From Oscillospiraceae bacterium (GTDB taxonomy: Bacteria; Bacillota; Clostridia; Oscillospirales; Oscillospiraceae), in NCBI GenBank assembly GCA_009777235.1, contig WRMH01000016.1, forward strand, positions 1 through 64,000: a stretch of 64,000 nucleotides of DNA. The letters are read 5' to 3'. The notes under the pieces were generated by a model. That model did not search any database, was not told the DNA's origin, and saw only the letters and a program-made list of their open reading frames with translations. The translations under genes were made by a program, and so were the position numbers. Shown piece after piece: positions 36,697 to 46,515 of the stretch (its first letter is position 1; each line of letters starts with the position of its first letter).

Positions 36697-36987
36697 ATGT
36701 CCAGACCAAAACTATTCCAGGTCTTACCGACAGACGATTTCAAAGTATACCTATATTACGATAACGGTGAAATCAAACAATACGATTGTGCGTGGGTTTT
36801 GCGGGAAAACGGTGTTTTTTCGGAAATACATGATATTGCAACATTCATGGACGTTTGCACAATCATGAATGGCACATTGGCTTTTGATATATCACGTATC
36901 CGTGACCCCTATTCATGTATTGATATTTGTCCTGATACCGTTTACGAAGATAGCGTTAAGTGTGGAAGCGATTCTTTGTCAGCATAG
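36697..36987 (+). CDS. DUF2442-like protein
   Basis: LFQVLPTDDFKVYLYYDNGEIKQYD...DISRIRDPYSCIDICPDTVYEDS. Confidence 0.55.
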   Translation: MSRPKLFQVLPTDDFKVYLYYDNGEIKQYDCAWVLRENGVFSEIHDIATFMDVCTIMNGTLAFDISRIRDPYSCIDICPDTVYEDSVKCGSDSLSA

Positions 36988-37070
36988 CAACTAAGCATGA
37001 CGTGATGTGCTTTGCGTAATAATATGGTTGTTGATAGGGATATAATGGAAGCGTAGAAAATTTATATTAT

Positions 37071-37400
37071 ATGAAGTGGGGGTATATGAAAGTGGCAAAA
37101 TATGTTGTGCTGTATGAAGACGAGCGGCAAGACCAAAACAATTTAACATCGGACTTGCTTAAAGGGCATGTGGAATTTTTGAGAAATTTGTGTTCCCAAG
37201 GACGTATATTGTTGTGCGGACCTTTGAAAAGCAACGGTTACAACTGTGGTAAAGGCTTACTGGTATTCGAGGCAAACTCTCAGGAAGAAGTGGAAAGCTG
37301 CGTGGTGAAAGACCCTTTTATTGCACAAAAATGGTATGCCGGTTATCACATTTACGAATGGATTGAAGCAAACGACAGCAATAATTATTTGATGTTCTGA
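37071..37400 (+). CDS. YCII-related domain protein
   Basis: HVEFLRNLCSQGRILLCGPLKSNGYNCGKGLLVFEANSQEEVESCVVKDPFI. Confidence 0.75.
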   Translation: MKWGYMKVAKYVVLYEDERQDQNNLTSDLLKGHVEFLRNLCSQGRILLCGPLKSNGYNCGKGLLVFEANSQEEVESCVVKDPFIAQKWYAGYHIYEWIEANDSNNYLMF

Positions 37401-37429
37401 CGATTTTGTATAACCACCCCGCCCTTCGG

Positions 37430-37450
37430 GCACCCCTCCAAGGAGGGGAA
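37430..37450. terminator. Hairpin, terminator- or REP-like
   Basis: CCCCTCCAAGGAGGGG perfect stem downstream of the YCII ORF. Confidence 0.35.
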
Positions 37451-37502
37451 TGAATTATATCCCTATCATCAATCATATTAAAAGAAAAGATTATGTAAAT
37501 GT

Positions 37503-38222
37503 ATGAATATTAAATTAAGACTTAAAGAAAACAAATGGCTTGCGCTTGCCTTTCGGCTGAGTGCCTTAATAATTATTTCAATCGGATTTTTAGGTGAACT
37601 TGGGGTTTTCCGTAATACCGTAGACTTCGATATGTTTAAGTATTACACCATCCAAAGCAACCTGCTGGCAGTCATTATGTTCGCTATTCTTGCCGTGCGT
37701 ACAGTGATAGGGCTTATAGAAAAATCGCATTGCAGCGCGGTGTGGTTTACTCGCCTGCGAATGGTGTGCTCAGTCAATCTTCTGCTTACCTTTATCGTTT
37801 TCTGGACGCTTCTCGCGCCCAATCTTCCGACGTTCTATCTGCTGTCATTTGCCAATTTGTTAATCCATGTAATAGCACCGCTACTGTGCCTTGCAGACTA
37901 CATACTCTTTTACGAAGCCGGGCGGCTAAAATATAAAGACGTATATTTTACTTGTATTTTTCCGTTATTTTACTTTGTTTTTGTGACTGTATTGGGGTAC
38001 GTTGGTTATAATTACGGCAATCGTGTTGTCATAACGAAATGGCTTACCGCCGAATCCGTCGAAATGCACACAGTACCGCGGCGCGCACCGTATTTTTTCC
38101 TTGACTTTGATGAAGTTGGAGCTATGGTCTTGGTTTATATCGGAATGATAATTGCAGTTATTCTTGTGGCCGGACATATATTTTATCTGATTGACCGCAA
38201 GCTAAGGAAAAATAGTATTTGA
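37503..38222 (+). CDS. Pr6Pr-like multi-pass membrane protein
   Basis: FKYYTIQSNLLAVIMFAILAV...HVIAPLLCLADYILF. Confidence 0.65.
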   Translation: MNIKLRLKENKWLALAFRLSALIIISIGFLGELGVFRNTVDFDMFKYYTIQSNLLAVIMFAILAVRTVIGLIEKSHCSAVWFTRLRMVCSVNLLLTFIVFWTLLAPNLPTFYLLSFANLLIHVIAPLLCLADYILFYEAGRLKYKDVYFTCIFPLFYFVFVTVLGYVGYNYGNRVVITKWLTAESVEMHTVPRRAPYFFLDFDEVGAMVLVYIGMIIAVILVAGHIFYLIDRKLRKNSI

Positions 38223-38276
38223 TTCACAGCTTATTTAGAGCGAAATTTATATCGTCAGAGACGAGGAGACAAAACA

Positions 38277-38372
38277 ATGAACGAAAAATTAAAAAAGGCA
38301 TTGCCAATTATATTTATTGCCGGAGCTCTTGTTGGCGCTTTTGCAGTTTTAATTTACTTTTCTGCCCTATAA
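38277..38372 (+). CDS. Small single-TM protein (31 aa)
   Basis: MNEKLKKALPIIFIAGALVGAFAVLIYFSAL* with upstream gaggag RBS-like sequence. Confidence 0.4.
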   Translation: MNEKLKKALPIIFIAGALVGAFAVLIYFSAL

Positions 38373-38417
38373 TATCATCATCCATTATAGAATTTGGCAC
38401 TGCTCATTACCCAGGTA

Positions 38418-40142
38418 CTATGAAAAACTATTATCTTTGACTAAACTTAACGCAGTAAAAGTCAAAGTCGGGGCACTTGCAGCAATGTCAGATTCGTTTA
38501 TAACCAACACAAATTGATTAGCGCTATCAGATGAATCACCTGCTGTTTCTGCAGCAGTTATCGCCTTTGTTCCACTAACCGGTGAATCAATATTTACCGC
38601 TCCAATATCTACATATCCTGAAAGCTCTTTCCAATGATCCACGGCTTGCCGGGTATCAACAAGAACCGCCTGCAAATTGCCTATTGCAACATTAGATGTA
38701 ACCATGTAAGTTAAGGTATAAGTATCACCATCGGCAACTTGAATACTGCCTAACAATTCGCTCAGCGGAAATCTCACTTGATACCCATGCGCTATTTCCC
38801 CTTGCCCATCCCCTGCGTCATATATATTTTCATTAAACACAACAGTTTTTGTTATTGTAGTATTTTCTTCTTCCCACTCCCCTTCCGCTCCTCTCATCAA
38901 GCCGGCAAGATAATCTTGAAAAGGAAAAGTATTATTATTTCGATCAAAAAAGCCCATTAACTCGCCGTCATTGATGTCAAATGTCCCATTATCCCACAAG
39001 AAACATTTTACTCCTCTGCTCTTAGCGTAACCTATATAGAACTCTGCCCACTGTGCTCTAACAGCTTCATTATTTTTATCCTGTGCCCCGAATTCCCCTA
39101 TTATAACGGGTATTCCATTGCTGATAAATCTATTATAAGCGCGATAAATTGGATCGGTAATTGGCGAAGTATCCTCCGAATTTGACTTGCTCCACGTATC
39201 TACTGAATATTCTGTCCCGACAGGCGCGCCATTTTGAGCGAAATGATACGGCTGGTAAACATGAATAGATACAATAATTTTATCTGATACTGTATCGGCG
39301 GGGATAACAAGACCGTCTATCGCATTTTGCCCGCCATAACCACCGTAAGTGTTTACCATTAAAATACGCTTATCGTTATTTCCCCCGCTCTCGCGTATTG
39401 TATTTACAAAAAGCTGATAGTATTCGTTGAGGTTTGCCCACTCCTCGGCATTACCACCAGTCCATTCGTGGGGAACTCCAACGGTTCTGGGCTCGTTTAA
39501 CGCTTCAAAAATCAATTTTTCGTTATAATTTTTGAAATTATCTGCAATTTGTTCCCATATTTTTTCAAACGCATTTAATGACGTGTTTTTTTGTTCGTTT
39601 GTAAGCCTAAATATATGCTCGTCATGGTGCGTGTTGAGAATGATATACATATCGTTATCAACCGCGTAATCTACAATCTCTGTAACCCTTGCCATCCAGT
39701 CCGCACGAATATTATAATTTGAATCGGCTGCCTTGTACCATGTAACCGGAATTCTTATTGCGTTAAACCCCGCATTTTTAATTGCCGTGATCATTTCCTT
39801 GGTAGTAACAGGCTTACCCCATGCTGTTTCCATTCCCAAGACAGTATCAGAAAGCCATCCCTCCCCATGATCATGAGCGTCAAGCGTATCTCCCAAATTC
39901 CAGCCGATTTTGATATCGGCGACTAATTGTGCGGCGGTTATGTCGTTAAACGACCCATCGGTATCCGGCGTTTCATTTTGTGCAGCGGGTATGTTATCAA
40001 ACTGCTGAGGCGTATCTTGCGTATCTTGCGTATCTTGCGTATCACCGGTATTATCATTTTCGTTATCACAAGCCGTAAATACAAAAGCTAAAGCAATTAT
40101 GATAATCAGAACAAAAATACTCGTTTTCCGTACATTCATCAT
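38418..40142 (-). CDS. GH5 endoglucanase (cellulase), lipoprotein
   Basis: LVADIKIGWNLGDTLDAHD...NAIRIPVTWY...LIFEALNEPRTVG...IGEFGAQDK; lipobox FVFTAC. Confidence 0.9.
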   Translation of the reverse strand: MMNVRKTSIFVLIIIIALAFVFTACDNENDNTGDTQDTQDTQDTPQQFDNIPAAQNETPDTDGSFNDITAAQLVADIKIGWNLGDTLDAHDHGEGWLSDTVLGMETAWGKPVTTKEMITAIKNAGFNAIRIPVTWYKAADSNYNIRADWMARVTEIVDYAVDNDMYIILNTHHDEHIFRLTNEQKNTSLNAFEKIWEQIADNFKNYNEKLIFEALNEPRTVGVPHEWTGGNAEEWANLNEYYQLFVNTIRESGGNNDKRILMVNTYGGYGGQNAIDGLVIPADTVSDKIIVSIHVYQPYHFAQNGAPVGTEYSVDTWSKSNSEDTSPITDPIYRAYNRFISNGIPVIIGEFGAQDKNNEAVRAQWAEFYIGYAKSRGVKCFLWDNGTFDINDGELMGFFDRNNNTFPFQDYLAGLMRGAEGEWEEENTTITKTVVFNENIYDAGDGQGEIAHGYQVRFPLSELLGSIQVADGDTYTLTYMVTSNVAIGNLQAVLVDTRQAVDHWKELSGYVDIGAVNIDSPVSGTKAITAAETAGDSSDSANQFVLVINESDIAASAPTLTFTALSLVKDNSFS

Positions 40143-40257
40143 CAAAACACCTCAAACCCGGCATATTCGATCACGACCCTCGCTTCGCTTGATTATAGCA
40201 TTTGATGTTGAAAAGTCAATGTTTAGCGCTCCTACAGGAAGCCCATACACAACTCCC

Positions 40258-43200
40258 CTACTCGCTTCGCAAGGCGTCTACCGGAGGCTTGCGGGCGGCG
40301 GCGGATGCCGGAATGAGTCCGGCGATAAAGGTCAAGAACATACTGATAGCGACGAGCAGCAGCGGCACCGTGGGCGGCATGATGACTAAGTTGTTTATGC
40401 CGAGCGCGTTGTCGAGTATAATATTTGCCACAAACGCGATAAAGAATGTCACAAGCACGCCGATTACGCCCGCTGTAAACCCTATGATGAGCGTTTCCGC
40501 GTTAAATACCTGCTTAATGTTTGCTTTGCTGGCGCCGACGGCACGTAAAATGCCGATTTCCTTTTTACGTTCAAGGACAGAAACAAATGTTATAACGCCT
40601 ATCATAATTGACGAAACCACAAGAGCTACGGATACAAAAGATATGAGCGCGTAGCTTACGATATCAATTATATCGGTGACGGTAGACATCATAAGCCCCA
40701 CAATATCCGTAAAGTGTATGACCTTTTCTTCCTCTCCGGCGTCCTCCATGTTTTTGTTGTATCTTTCCAATGTATCAAGAATCTCTTGCTTGGCCTCAAA
40801 GCTGCGCGGATAAAGCCTGATTTGCATTGGCGAGGCTATTTCGGCATATCCAAATAATGTCATATTGCCGTCAAATGAAGTCGTCGTCTGATTCATTACC
40901 GACGTCATAAGCTCATAAATCATTTCTTCGCTAAACTCAATCGTAAACGCCTCCGCCAAAGCCTCTGCGTCAAAATCTCCCATAGCCGCTTCCATTTGCG
41001 CGGCCATGTCATTAAATACTCCCGCAATGCTTTCTTCAATCTGCTCGGACACTCCTTGCATAGCCCTTTCAATCTGTCTGGTCATTTGATTTGTCATTTG
41101 GTTTGTCATCTGCCTGATTGAGGCCTGCACGGACGCTTGGATTTGATCCGCCGCGCTCTGCGTGGCCGCCGCCATTTGCATTTCTATCATTGTCATCATT
41201 TGCTGCATATACTCTTGCATTGAAATCATCATAAAACCCTGCACAGCCGCCGCTATCTCCGCTTCAAGCGCACTTGGGTCTATATAATTTGCAAGCTCCG
41301 CCATGACCGCGGCTTGCACTTGCGGGCTTTCAAGGTATGCGTTAAATGCCTCTGTCATGCCCCCCGCAGGATTGGGGCTTGAGAAAACGGAGGGTATGTC
41401 CATGCTGCTGAAAAAGCCGCCCATTACGCCGGTCATAATGTTGCTTAAGGCATCCGGCGGGATGTTTACCTCCGACGCTATCACCATAGCAAGCGCCCCT
41501 ATGTCGAGTTCCGGCGGCGGCATCGCGGCCATGTCAATATCAAGCGATAGACCGCCGAGATCAAAACCGCCAAAATCAATGCCGCTAAAATCAATATTTC
41601 CAATATCCATACCGCTAAAATCAAAACCGCCGAGGTCTATGCCGCCGTCTAAGGAGAAACCGCCCTCCATGCCGTCAAAATTCAGCGCGTCGAAAAGCGA
41701 TTCCATGTTCATGGCGGAACGGATCGCATCCTCGTCTACCGAAAAAACCTTTGAAAAATCGAAAGAGGATTGCCTGTTTTCCCTTTCCTCCCTAAATGTT
41801 TTTCCCGTAATGATATTCATATCCGGATTTTCCAATTGCTGTTTTACTATGGGCGTCTCGGCCGCGCTTTCGATCAAATAGTTGATAAGCGCGGGCGTGT
41901 AATTTACGCCCACCGAGAGGACGGTTGAGGTCGCGTCTTGATTTGGCGCTACTATACCTACGATTTTTAGGTCTAAGCTATTTGCTATCAGTTCTTTCAT
42001 ATAGGATTCGTCCGTGGATTTATCTATCCAAACATCAAAGGTTTCGTCATATTGATAGGTTTGCGCGGGGATTATTACTTTGAACGATACCATCAGCTCG
42101 TCATACTCGTAAAAACCCTTGCTTTCCGAAAGCTCTATGCCGATATCGCTTCTTTGCATGACAGACTCGAGCATCGCCCGCATTTCATCGCGGTCGCGAA
42201 TACCCAAAGAGTATAGCGTAAAGTCCATTACCCTGTTGCCAAAAGCAAGCACCAATACCGCTTCGTCGTGTTTTTCCGGCCAATATCCCGCAAGAAGATC
42301 ATACTGCGTGTCATACAAAACGGGGTTGCTCGGCAACTCATTGAAGATTTGCATACTTGGCATGAAGCTCATTCCGCCCGACGCCGCCATGTCAGCGCCG
42401 CCCATCATCGCGCTGAATATTGAGTCAGGGTTTATCTGCTCAATACCTTTGGATGTGTCGGGCAAATAAATATTCGGAGTTATGTCATACAGGTAATGAA
42501 CCGCGCTGACATATTGATCCAACTCCCGGCTGTTCTCATCAAGATATAGCTTAAAAGAAGCAAGATCGTTGATGCGCTGTGTGGAAAAGACTGTTTCCAT
42601 GATCTGTATCTCCCGAACCGTGTTTGGCGGACGCTCCGGGCGATTGCCTCTTATGCTCGCTTGGTCTTCGTTTTCGTCCGCGCCAAAAAACATTGACAGA
42701 TTAAAGCCCTGTTCCTGTATCGAGAGCGGGTAGATACTCAAGGTCTCCTCTTCCATAGTTTTAATATAGTTATTTATGCCATTTGAAAAAGCCAAAATCG
42801 TCGCGATTCCGATAATTCCGATAGACCCGGCAAACGCGGTGGTGAATGTGCGGCCTTTCTTTGTCATGAGATTGCTAAAAGAGAGGGCAACCGCGGTGAG
42901 AAAGGACATACCCGCGCGCCGCGCGCTGCGTGCCTCGCGCTCCGGTTCCTCGTCAGGGTCAAACGGGCGGTCGTCGGATGTGACGCGCCCGTCAGTGAGA
43001 TGTATGATACGGTTTGCGTATTGCTGCGCAAGCTCGTTATTGTGCGTGACCATAATGACTAAACGGTCTTTCGCTATTTCTGTGAGTAGCTCAAGAACCT
43101 GTTTGCTCGTTGTTGTGTCGAGCGCTCCGGTGGGTTCGTCGGCAAGCAGGATTTCCGGGTCATTGACCAGCGCTCGCGCAATGGCGACGCGCTGCATTTG

Positions 43201-43635
43201 ACCGCCGCTGAGCTGACCCGGTTTTTTGCGCATATGGTCGCTAAGGTCAACTTCCGCCAGAGCTTCTTTTGCGCGTCTGCGGCGTTCGCGTTTTCCGACG
43301 CCGCTGAGTGTCAAGGCAATCTCTACATTGGCTAATATGCTTTGATGCGGAATCAGGTTATAGCTTTGAAATACAAAGCCGATACGATTGTTTCTGTATG
43401 TATCCCAATCATGAGCTTTGTAATTTTCCGTAGAAATTCCGTCAATCTCAAGATCACCGGAATCATATCTGTCAAGCCCGCCGATGATGTTGAGCATAGT
43501 GGTCTTTCCCGAGCCTGACGGACCGAGCACCGCCGCAAACTCGTTATCGCGAAAGGCTACGGAAACGCCGTCCATCGCGTTTTGCGTAAACCCGGCAGTA
43601 GTGTAGGATTTTGTTATATTTTTCAGACGCAGCAT
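40258..43635 (-). CDS. ABC transporter, ATPase fused to FtsX/MacB-type permease with large extracytoplasmic insert
   Basis: GPSGSGKTTMLNIIGG, LSGGQMQRVAIARAL, C-terminal FtsX TMs; internal GGFDFSGMDIGNIDFSGIDFGGFDLGG repeats. Confidence 0.9.
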   Translation of the reverse strand: MLRLKNITKSYTTAGFTQNAMDGVSVAFRDNEFAAVLGPSGSGKTTMLNIIGGLDRYDSGDLEIDGISTENYKAHDWDTYRNNRIGFVFQSYNLIPHQSILANVEIALTLSGVGKRERRRRAKEALAEVDLSDHMRKKPGQLSGGQMQRVAIARALVNDPEILLADEPTGALDTTTSKQVLELLTEIAKDRLVIMVTHNNELAQQYANRIIHLTDGRVTSDDRPFDPDEEPEREARSARRAGMSFLTAVALSFSNLMTKKGRTFTTAFAGSIGIIGIATILAFSNGINNYIKTMEEETLSIYPLSIQEQGFNLSMFFGADENEDQASIRGNRPERPPNTVREIQIMETVFSTQRINDLASFKLYLDENSRELDQYVSAVHYLYDITPNIYLPDTSKGIEQINPDSIFSAMMGGADMAASGGMSFMPSMQIFNELPSNPVLYDTQYDLLAGYWPEKHDEAVLVLAFGNRVMDFTLYSLGIRDRDEMRAMLESVMQRSDIGIELSESKGFYEYDELMVSFKVIIPAQTYQYDETFDVWIDKSTDESYMKELIANSLDLKIVGIVAPNQDATSTVLSVGVNYTPALINYLIESAAETPIVKQQLENPDMNIITGKTFREERENRQSSFDFSKVFSVDEDAIRSAMNMESLFDALNFDGMEGGFSLDGGIDLGGFDFSGMDIGNIDFSGIDFGGFDLGGLSLDIDMAAMPPPELDIGALAMVIASEVNIPPDALSNIMTGVMGGFFSSMDIPSVFSSPNPAGGMTEAFNAYLESPQVQAAVMAELANYIDPSALEAEIAAAVQGFMMISMQEYMQQMMTMIEMQMAAATQSAADQIQASVQASIRQMTNQMTNQMTRQIERAMQGVSEQIEESIAGVFNDMAAQMEAAMGDFDAEALAEAFTIEFSEEMIYELMTSVMNQTTTSFDGNMTLFGYAEIASPMQIRLYPRSFEAKQEILDTLERYNKNMEDAGEEEKVIHFTDIVGLMMSTVTDIIDIVSYALISFVSVALVVSSIMIGVITFVSVLERKKEIGILRAVGASKANIKQVFNAETLIIGFTAGVIGVLVTFFIAFVANIILDNALGINNLVIMPPTVPLLLVAISMFLTFIAGLIPASAAARKPPVDALRSE

Positions 43636-43842
43636 TATTTCTTCTCTTTCCTTATTTAATGAACGGTAAATATATTTTCCGTATGTGCAGCATGTACATT
43701 ATCATCAATTTGTGAACTTAATATGACTAAAAAGAAAATAATTGCGTAAAATGCAAAATAAAATGACACTTGACCGCGCTCCGGCAGGAGGGTATAATTC
43801 TCGTTGCCCTCATCTGACAAAAAAAACAAAAGAAGGATTATT

Positions 43843-45168
43843 ATGGAAAGACATTGGTATCAGGATGCAATTATTTACCACGTTTTCTCACCGTCAATCG
43901 CGAACGCGAGCTTTGAAAATGATTATCGCGAGCAAAAACACACCTTTGCCGTCTTTGAAAAATGGCTGCCGCATATCAAAAAGCTCGGCTGCAATACCGT
44001 GCTTTTCAGCCCGATTTTAAAAGCCCGCTCACATGGCTATGATGTGACGGATTACTTTACGATAGATAACAGAATCGGCACAAATGAAGAGTTTAAAGAC
44101 CTTGTGCGCCTATACCATGAAAACGGCGTCAAGGTGCTTTTAGACAGCGTGTTTAATCACTGCGGACGTGACTTTTTTGCGTTCAAAGAGCTGCAAAACG
44201 GCAACAGGGATTTTGCCGAGTGGTTTTCCGGGGTGGATTTTGGCCATCAAAGCCCGCTCGGCGATGATTTCACATATGACACTTGGAGCGGTCATTTTTC
44301 GCTTCCAAAGTTTAATCTCCACAGCGAAAAGGTTCGCGGCTATCTCTTTGACGCCCTTTCTTTTTGGATAAGCGAATTTGATATTGACGGTATGCGCCTT
44401 GACGCCGCCAACACCCTTGATTTTGGCTTTATGCGGGACTTGCGCCGCGCAGCTTTGGACATGAAGCCCGATTTTTGGCTTATGGGAGAGGTCGTGCACG
44501 GAGACTATACAAGATGGGTAAACGAAAACACGCTCCACAGCGTCACAAATTATATTCTCTATAAAGCGTTGTTTTCCAGCCATAACGATAATAATCTCTA
44601 TGAGCTTGCGCACGCCGTGCAAAACTCACAGCCGCAAAACGGCCTGCCTTTATATAATTTCATAGACAACCACGACCAGCCGCGCATAGCGAGCAATATC
44701 GGAAGTCCCGGCTTTTTGAAAACTCTCCATGCGCTCCTTTTTACTTTGCCCGGCATCCCGTCTGTATATTATGGCAGTGAATGGGGCATACAGGGAAAAG
44801 CGATACCTGGCTCTGACGCGCCGCTGCGCCCTTATATAGACATAGAAAATCCGCCCGGCGATGAGACTTGGCTTTGCTCATATATCAAAAAGCTGGCGGA
44901 TGTGCGCCGCCAAAGCAACGCCCTAAAATACGGTGCTTACAGGCAGATAAGCCTCGAGTATCAAAAGCCGTATGTTTTTGAACGCGCGTTTGGGGACGAG
45001 CGTGTCTATATCGCGGTCAATATCGGCGGGCAAGGCGAAACTGTCAATCTCGCCGCGCACATGAGCGGCAGCTTTACAGACCTTATGAGCGGCGAACCAA
45101 AAAGCTCAAGCGACGCCGCCTCTATCGCCATTGACCCCATGTCCGCAAGAATACTGAGCACTTGTTGA
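43843..45168 (+). CDS. GH13 alpha-amylase family protein
   Basis: YQDAIIYHVF...VKVLLDSVFNHCG...IDGMRLDAANTLD...FIDNHDQPRIAS. Confidence 0.9.
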   Translation: MERHWYQDAIIYHVFSPSIANASFENDYREQKHTFAVFEKWLPHIKKLGCNTVLFSPILKARSHGYDVTDYFTIDNRIGTNEEFKDLVRLYHENGVKVLLDSVFNHCGRDFFAFKELQNGNRDFAEWFSGVDFGHQSPLGDDFTYDTWSGHFSLPKFNLHSEKVRGYLFDALSFWISEFDIDGMRLDAANTLDFGFMRDLRRAALDMKPDFWLMGEVVHGDYTRWVNENTLHSVTNYILYKALFSSHNDNNLYELAHAVQNSQPQNGLPLYNFIDNHDQPRIASNIGSPGFLKTLHALLFTLPGIPSVYYGSEWGIQGKAIPGSDAPLRPYIDIENPPGDETWLCSYIKKLADVRRQSNALKYGAYRQISLEYQKPYVFERAFGDERVYIAVNIGGQGETVNLAAHMSGSFTDLMSGEPKSSSDAASIAIDPMSARILSTC

Positions 45169-45192
45169 TTTCGGGCTCGAAAGTCCGCATTT

Positions 45193-46431
45193 TTACACAG
45201 TGCGCTTTTTGTAAAGCTCTTCGGCGGCAAGGCTTATTTTTGTCACGGCAAAATCGCCCTCCTCCGGGAATAGATAAAACGTATCGTCGTTTGTGTTAAG
45301 ATCGACGCAATCCCCGCGCCCAAAATAATCATACTCGATATGGCAGGCGTGCATACCCGCCACCGGCCAGTGTATGTCATAATCCTCACCGTTGTATGAG
45401 CCGGACAAAGAAAATCCGTCCATGCCATGCGTGAGCTTGGCGCGATTGGGAAACACGATAAACTTCTTGTCATTTGGCAGCGACTCAACGCGCACTTTTT
45501 CACAAGTCCATGAATACTTGCCCTCGGCTACCTCTTCGCGCACATTTCCGCGCTCCCATTCGTACCAATCGGGAATGTGCGAAAACTCCGTATCGCCCGA
45601 GAGTGCGGAAAGCTCGCCAAGCTCGCTCATCTCCCACTCTTTGCCACACGCATCGCACCGGAGCAAAATGCCGCAAGACGACATGCGATACTCCGCCTTG
45701 CAAGCGGGGCATTGATATAAAACCTTGTGCAGCCCTTCGGCTCGCTTCTTTGATTTTATGCGTATGCCACGCTCTTTTTGCCACGCATATTCATCATATT
45801 GAAACGCGAGAGTGATTTTTTCGTTGATTTCCTCGACAGAAAGTTTTTGTACATCGGAGACCGTACAGATCAGCTTCATTTCCGACTCAACAGGCTTGAC
45901 CTTGCGATTTCCGGTATTCCAAAAGGGAGAGTTGATATGATGCCCGTGCATGAGAAGCACAACGAGCGGGATGTTCATTTTCTTTACCATCTTGCCGAGC
46001 GACGGCGGTATTATCGCGGTAGTTCCGCACAAAGAGTAACGCGCTTCGGGAAAAAGCGCGACAATATCTCCGTTGTCCTTTGCTTTCATCATATTTATAA
46101 CCAAGTTAAAGCTCCTGACAAATTTGCGGTTGCATATGCATCCGACAGCTCTAAGCAGCCAGCCGCGACCCAAAAACCCGTCTATGGCAACCACATAGTT
46201 TGCCCTATGCGGAAAAACCGCTTTTGTCATGACCTTAAAATCTAAAAAAGAATTGTGATTGCAAAGCAAAAAGTACGGAGGCTTTAAATCTGCCGGAATA
46301 CCGTCCTTATTTATCCGCGCCTTGTGCATGATACAATCGGGATAGCTAAGAAGCCATGTAATGGGCCGCAGTATATGCCACTGCCTGTTTGGTCTCCGGG
46401 TCATGTCGTAACGCTTAAAATCACCTATCAA
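45193..46431 (-). CDS. PlsC-type acyltransferase with C-terminal zinc-ribbon region
   Basis: FLLCNHNSFLDFKVMTKAV (NHxxxxD); LFPEARYS; CPACKAEYRMSSCGILLRCDACGKEW. Confidence 0.75.
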   Translation of the reverse strand: MIGDFKRYDMTRRPNRQWHILRPITWLLSYPDCIMHKARINKDGIPADLKPPYFLLCNHNSFLDFKVMTKAVFPHRANYVVAIDGFLGRGWLLRAVGCICNRKFVRSFNLVINMMKAKDNGDIVALFPEARYSLCGTTAIIPPSLGKMVKKMNIPLVVLLMHGHHINSPFWNTGNRKVKPVESEMKLICTVSDVQKLSVEEINEKITLAFQYDEYAWQKERGIRIKSKKRAEGLHKVLYQCPACKAEYRMSSCGILLRCDACGKEWEMSELGELSALSGDTEFSHIPDWYEWERGNVREEVAEGKYSWTCEKVRVESLPNDKKFIVFPNRAKLTHGMDGFSLSGSYNGEDYDIHWPVAGMHACHIEYDYFGRGDCVDLNTNDDTFYLFPEEGDFAVTKISLAAEELYKKRTV

Positions 46432-46515
46432 TTTTTTATCCTCTTTTCTGTATTCTTTACTATTTTTTATACCGCGCTTTTTTGTCGCCGCGCTGACCGG
46501 GTCCTGCGAGTCTGC

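Noticed and set aside
38418-40142. (DTQ)n linker in GH5 as unusual
   Set aside because: Short low-complexity linkers after lipobox are common in secreted glycoside hydrolases.
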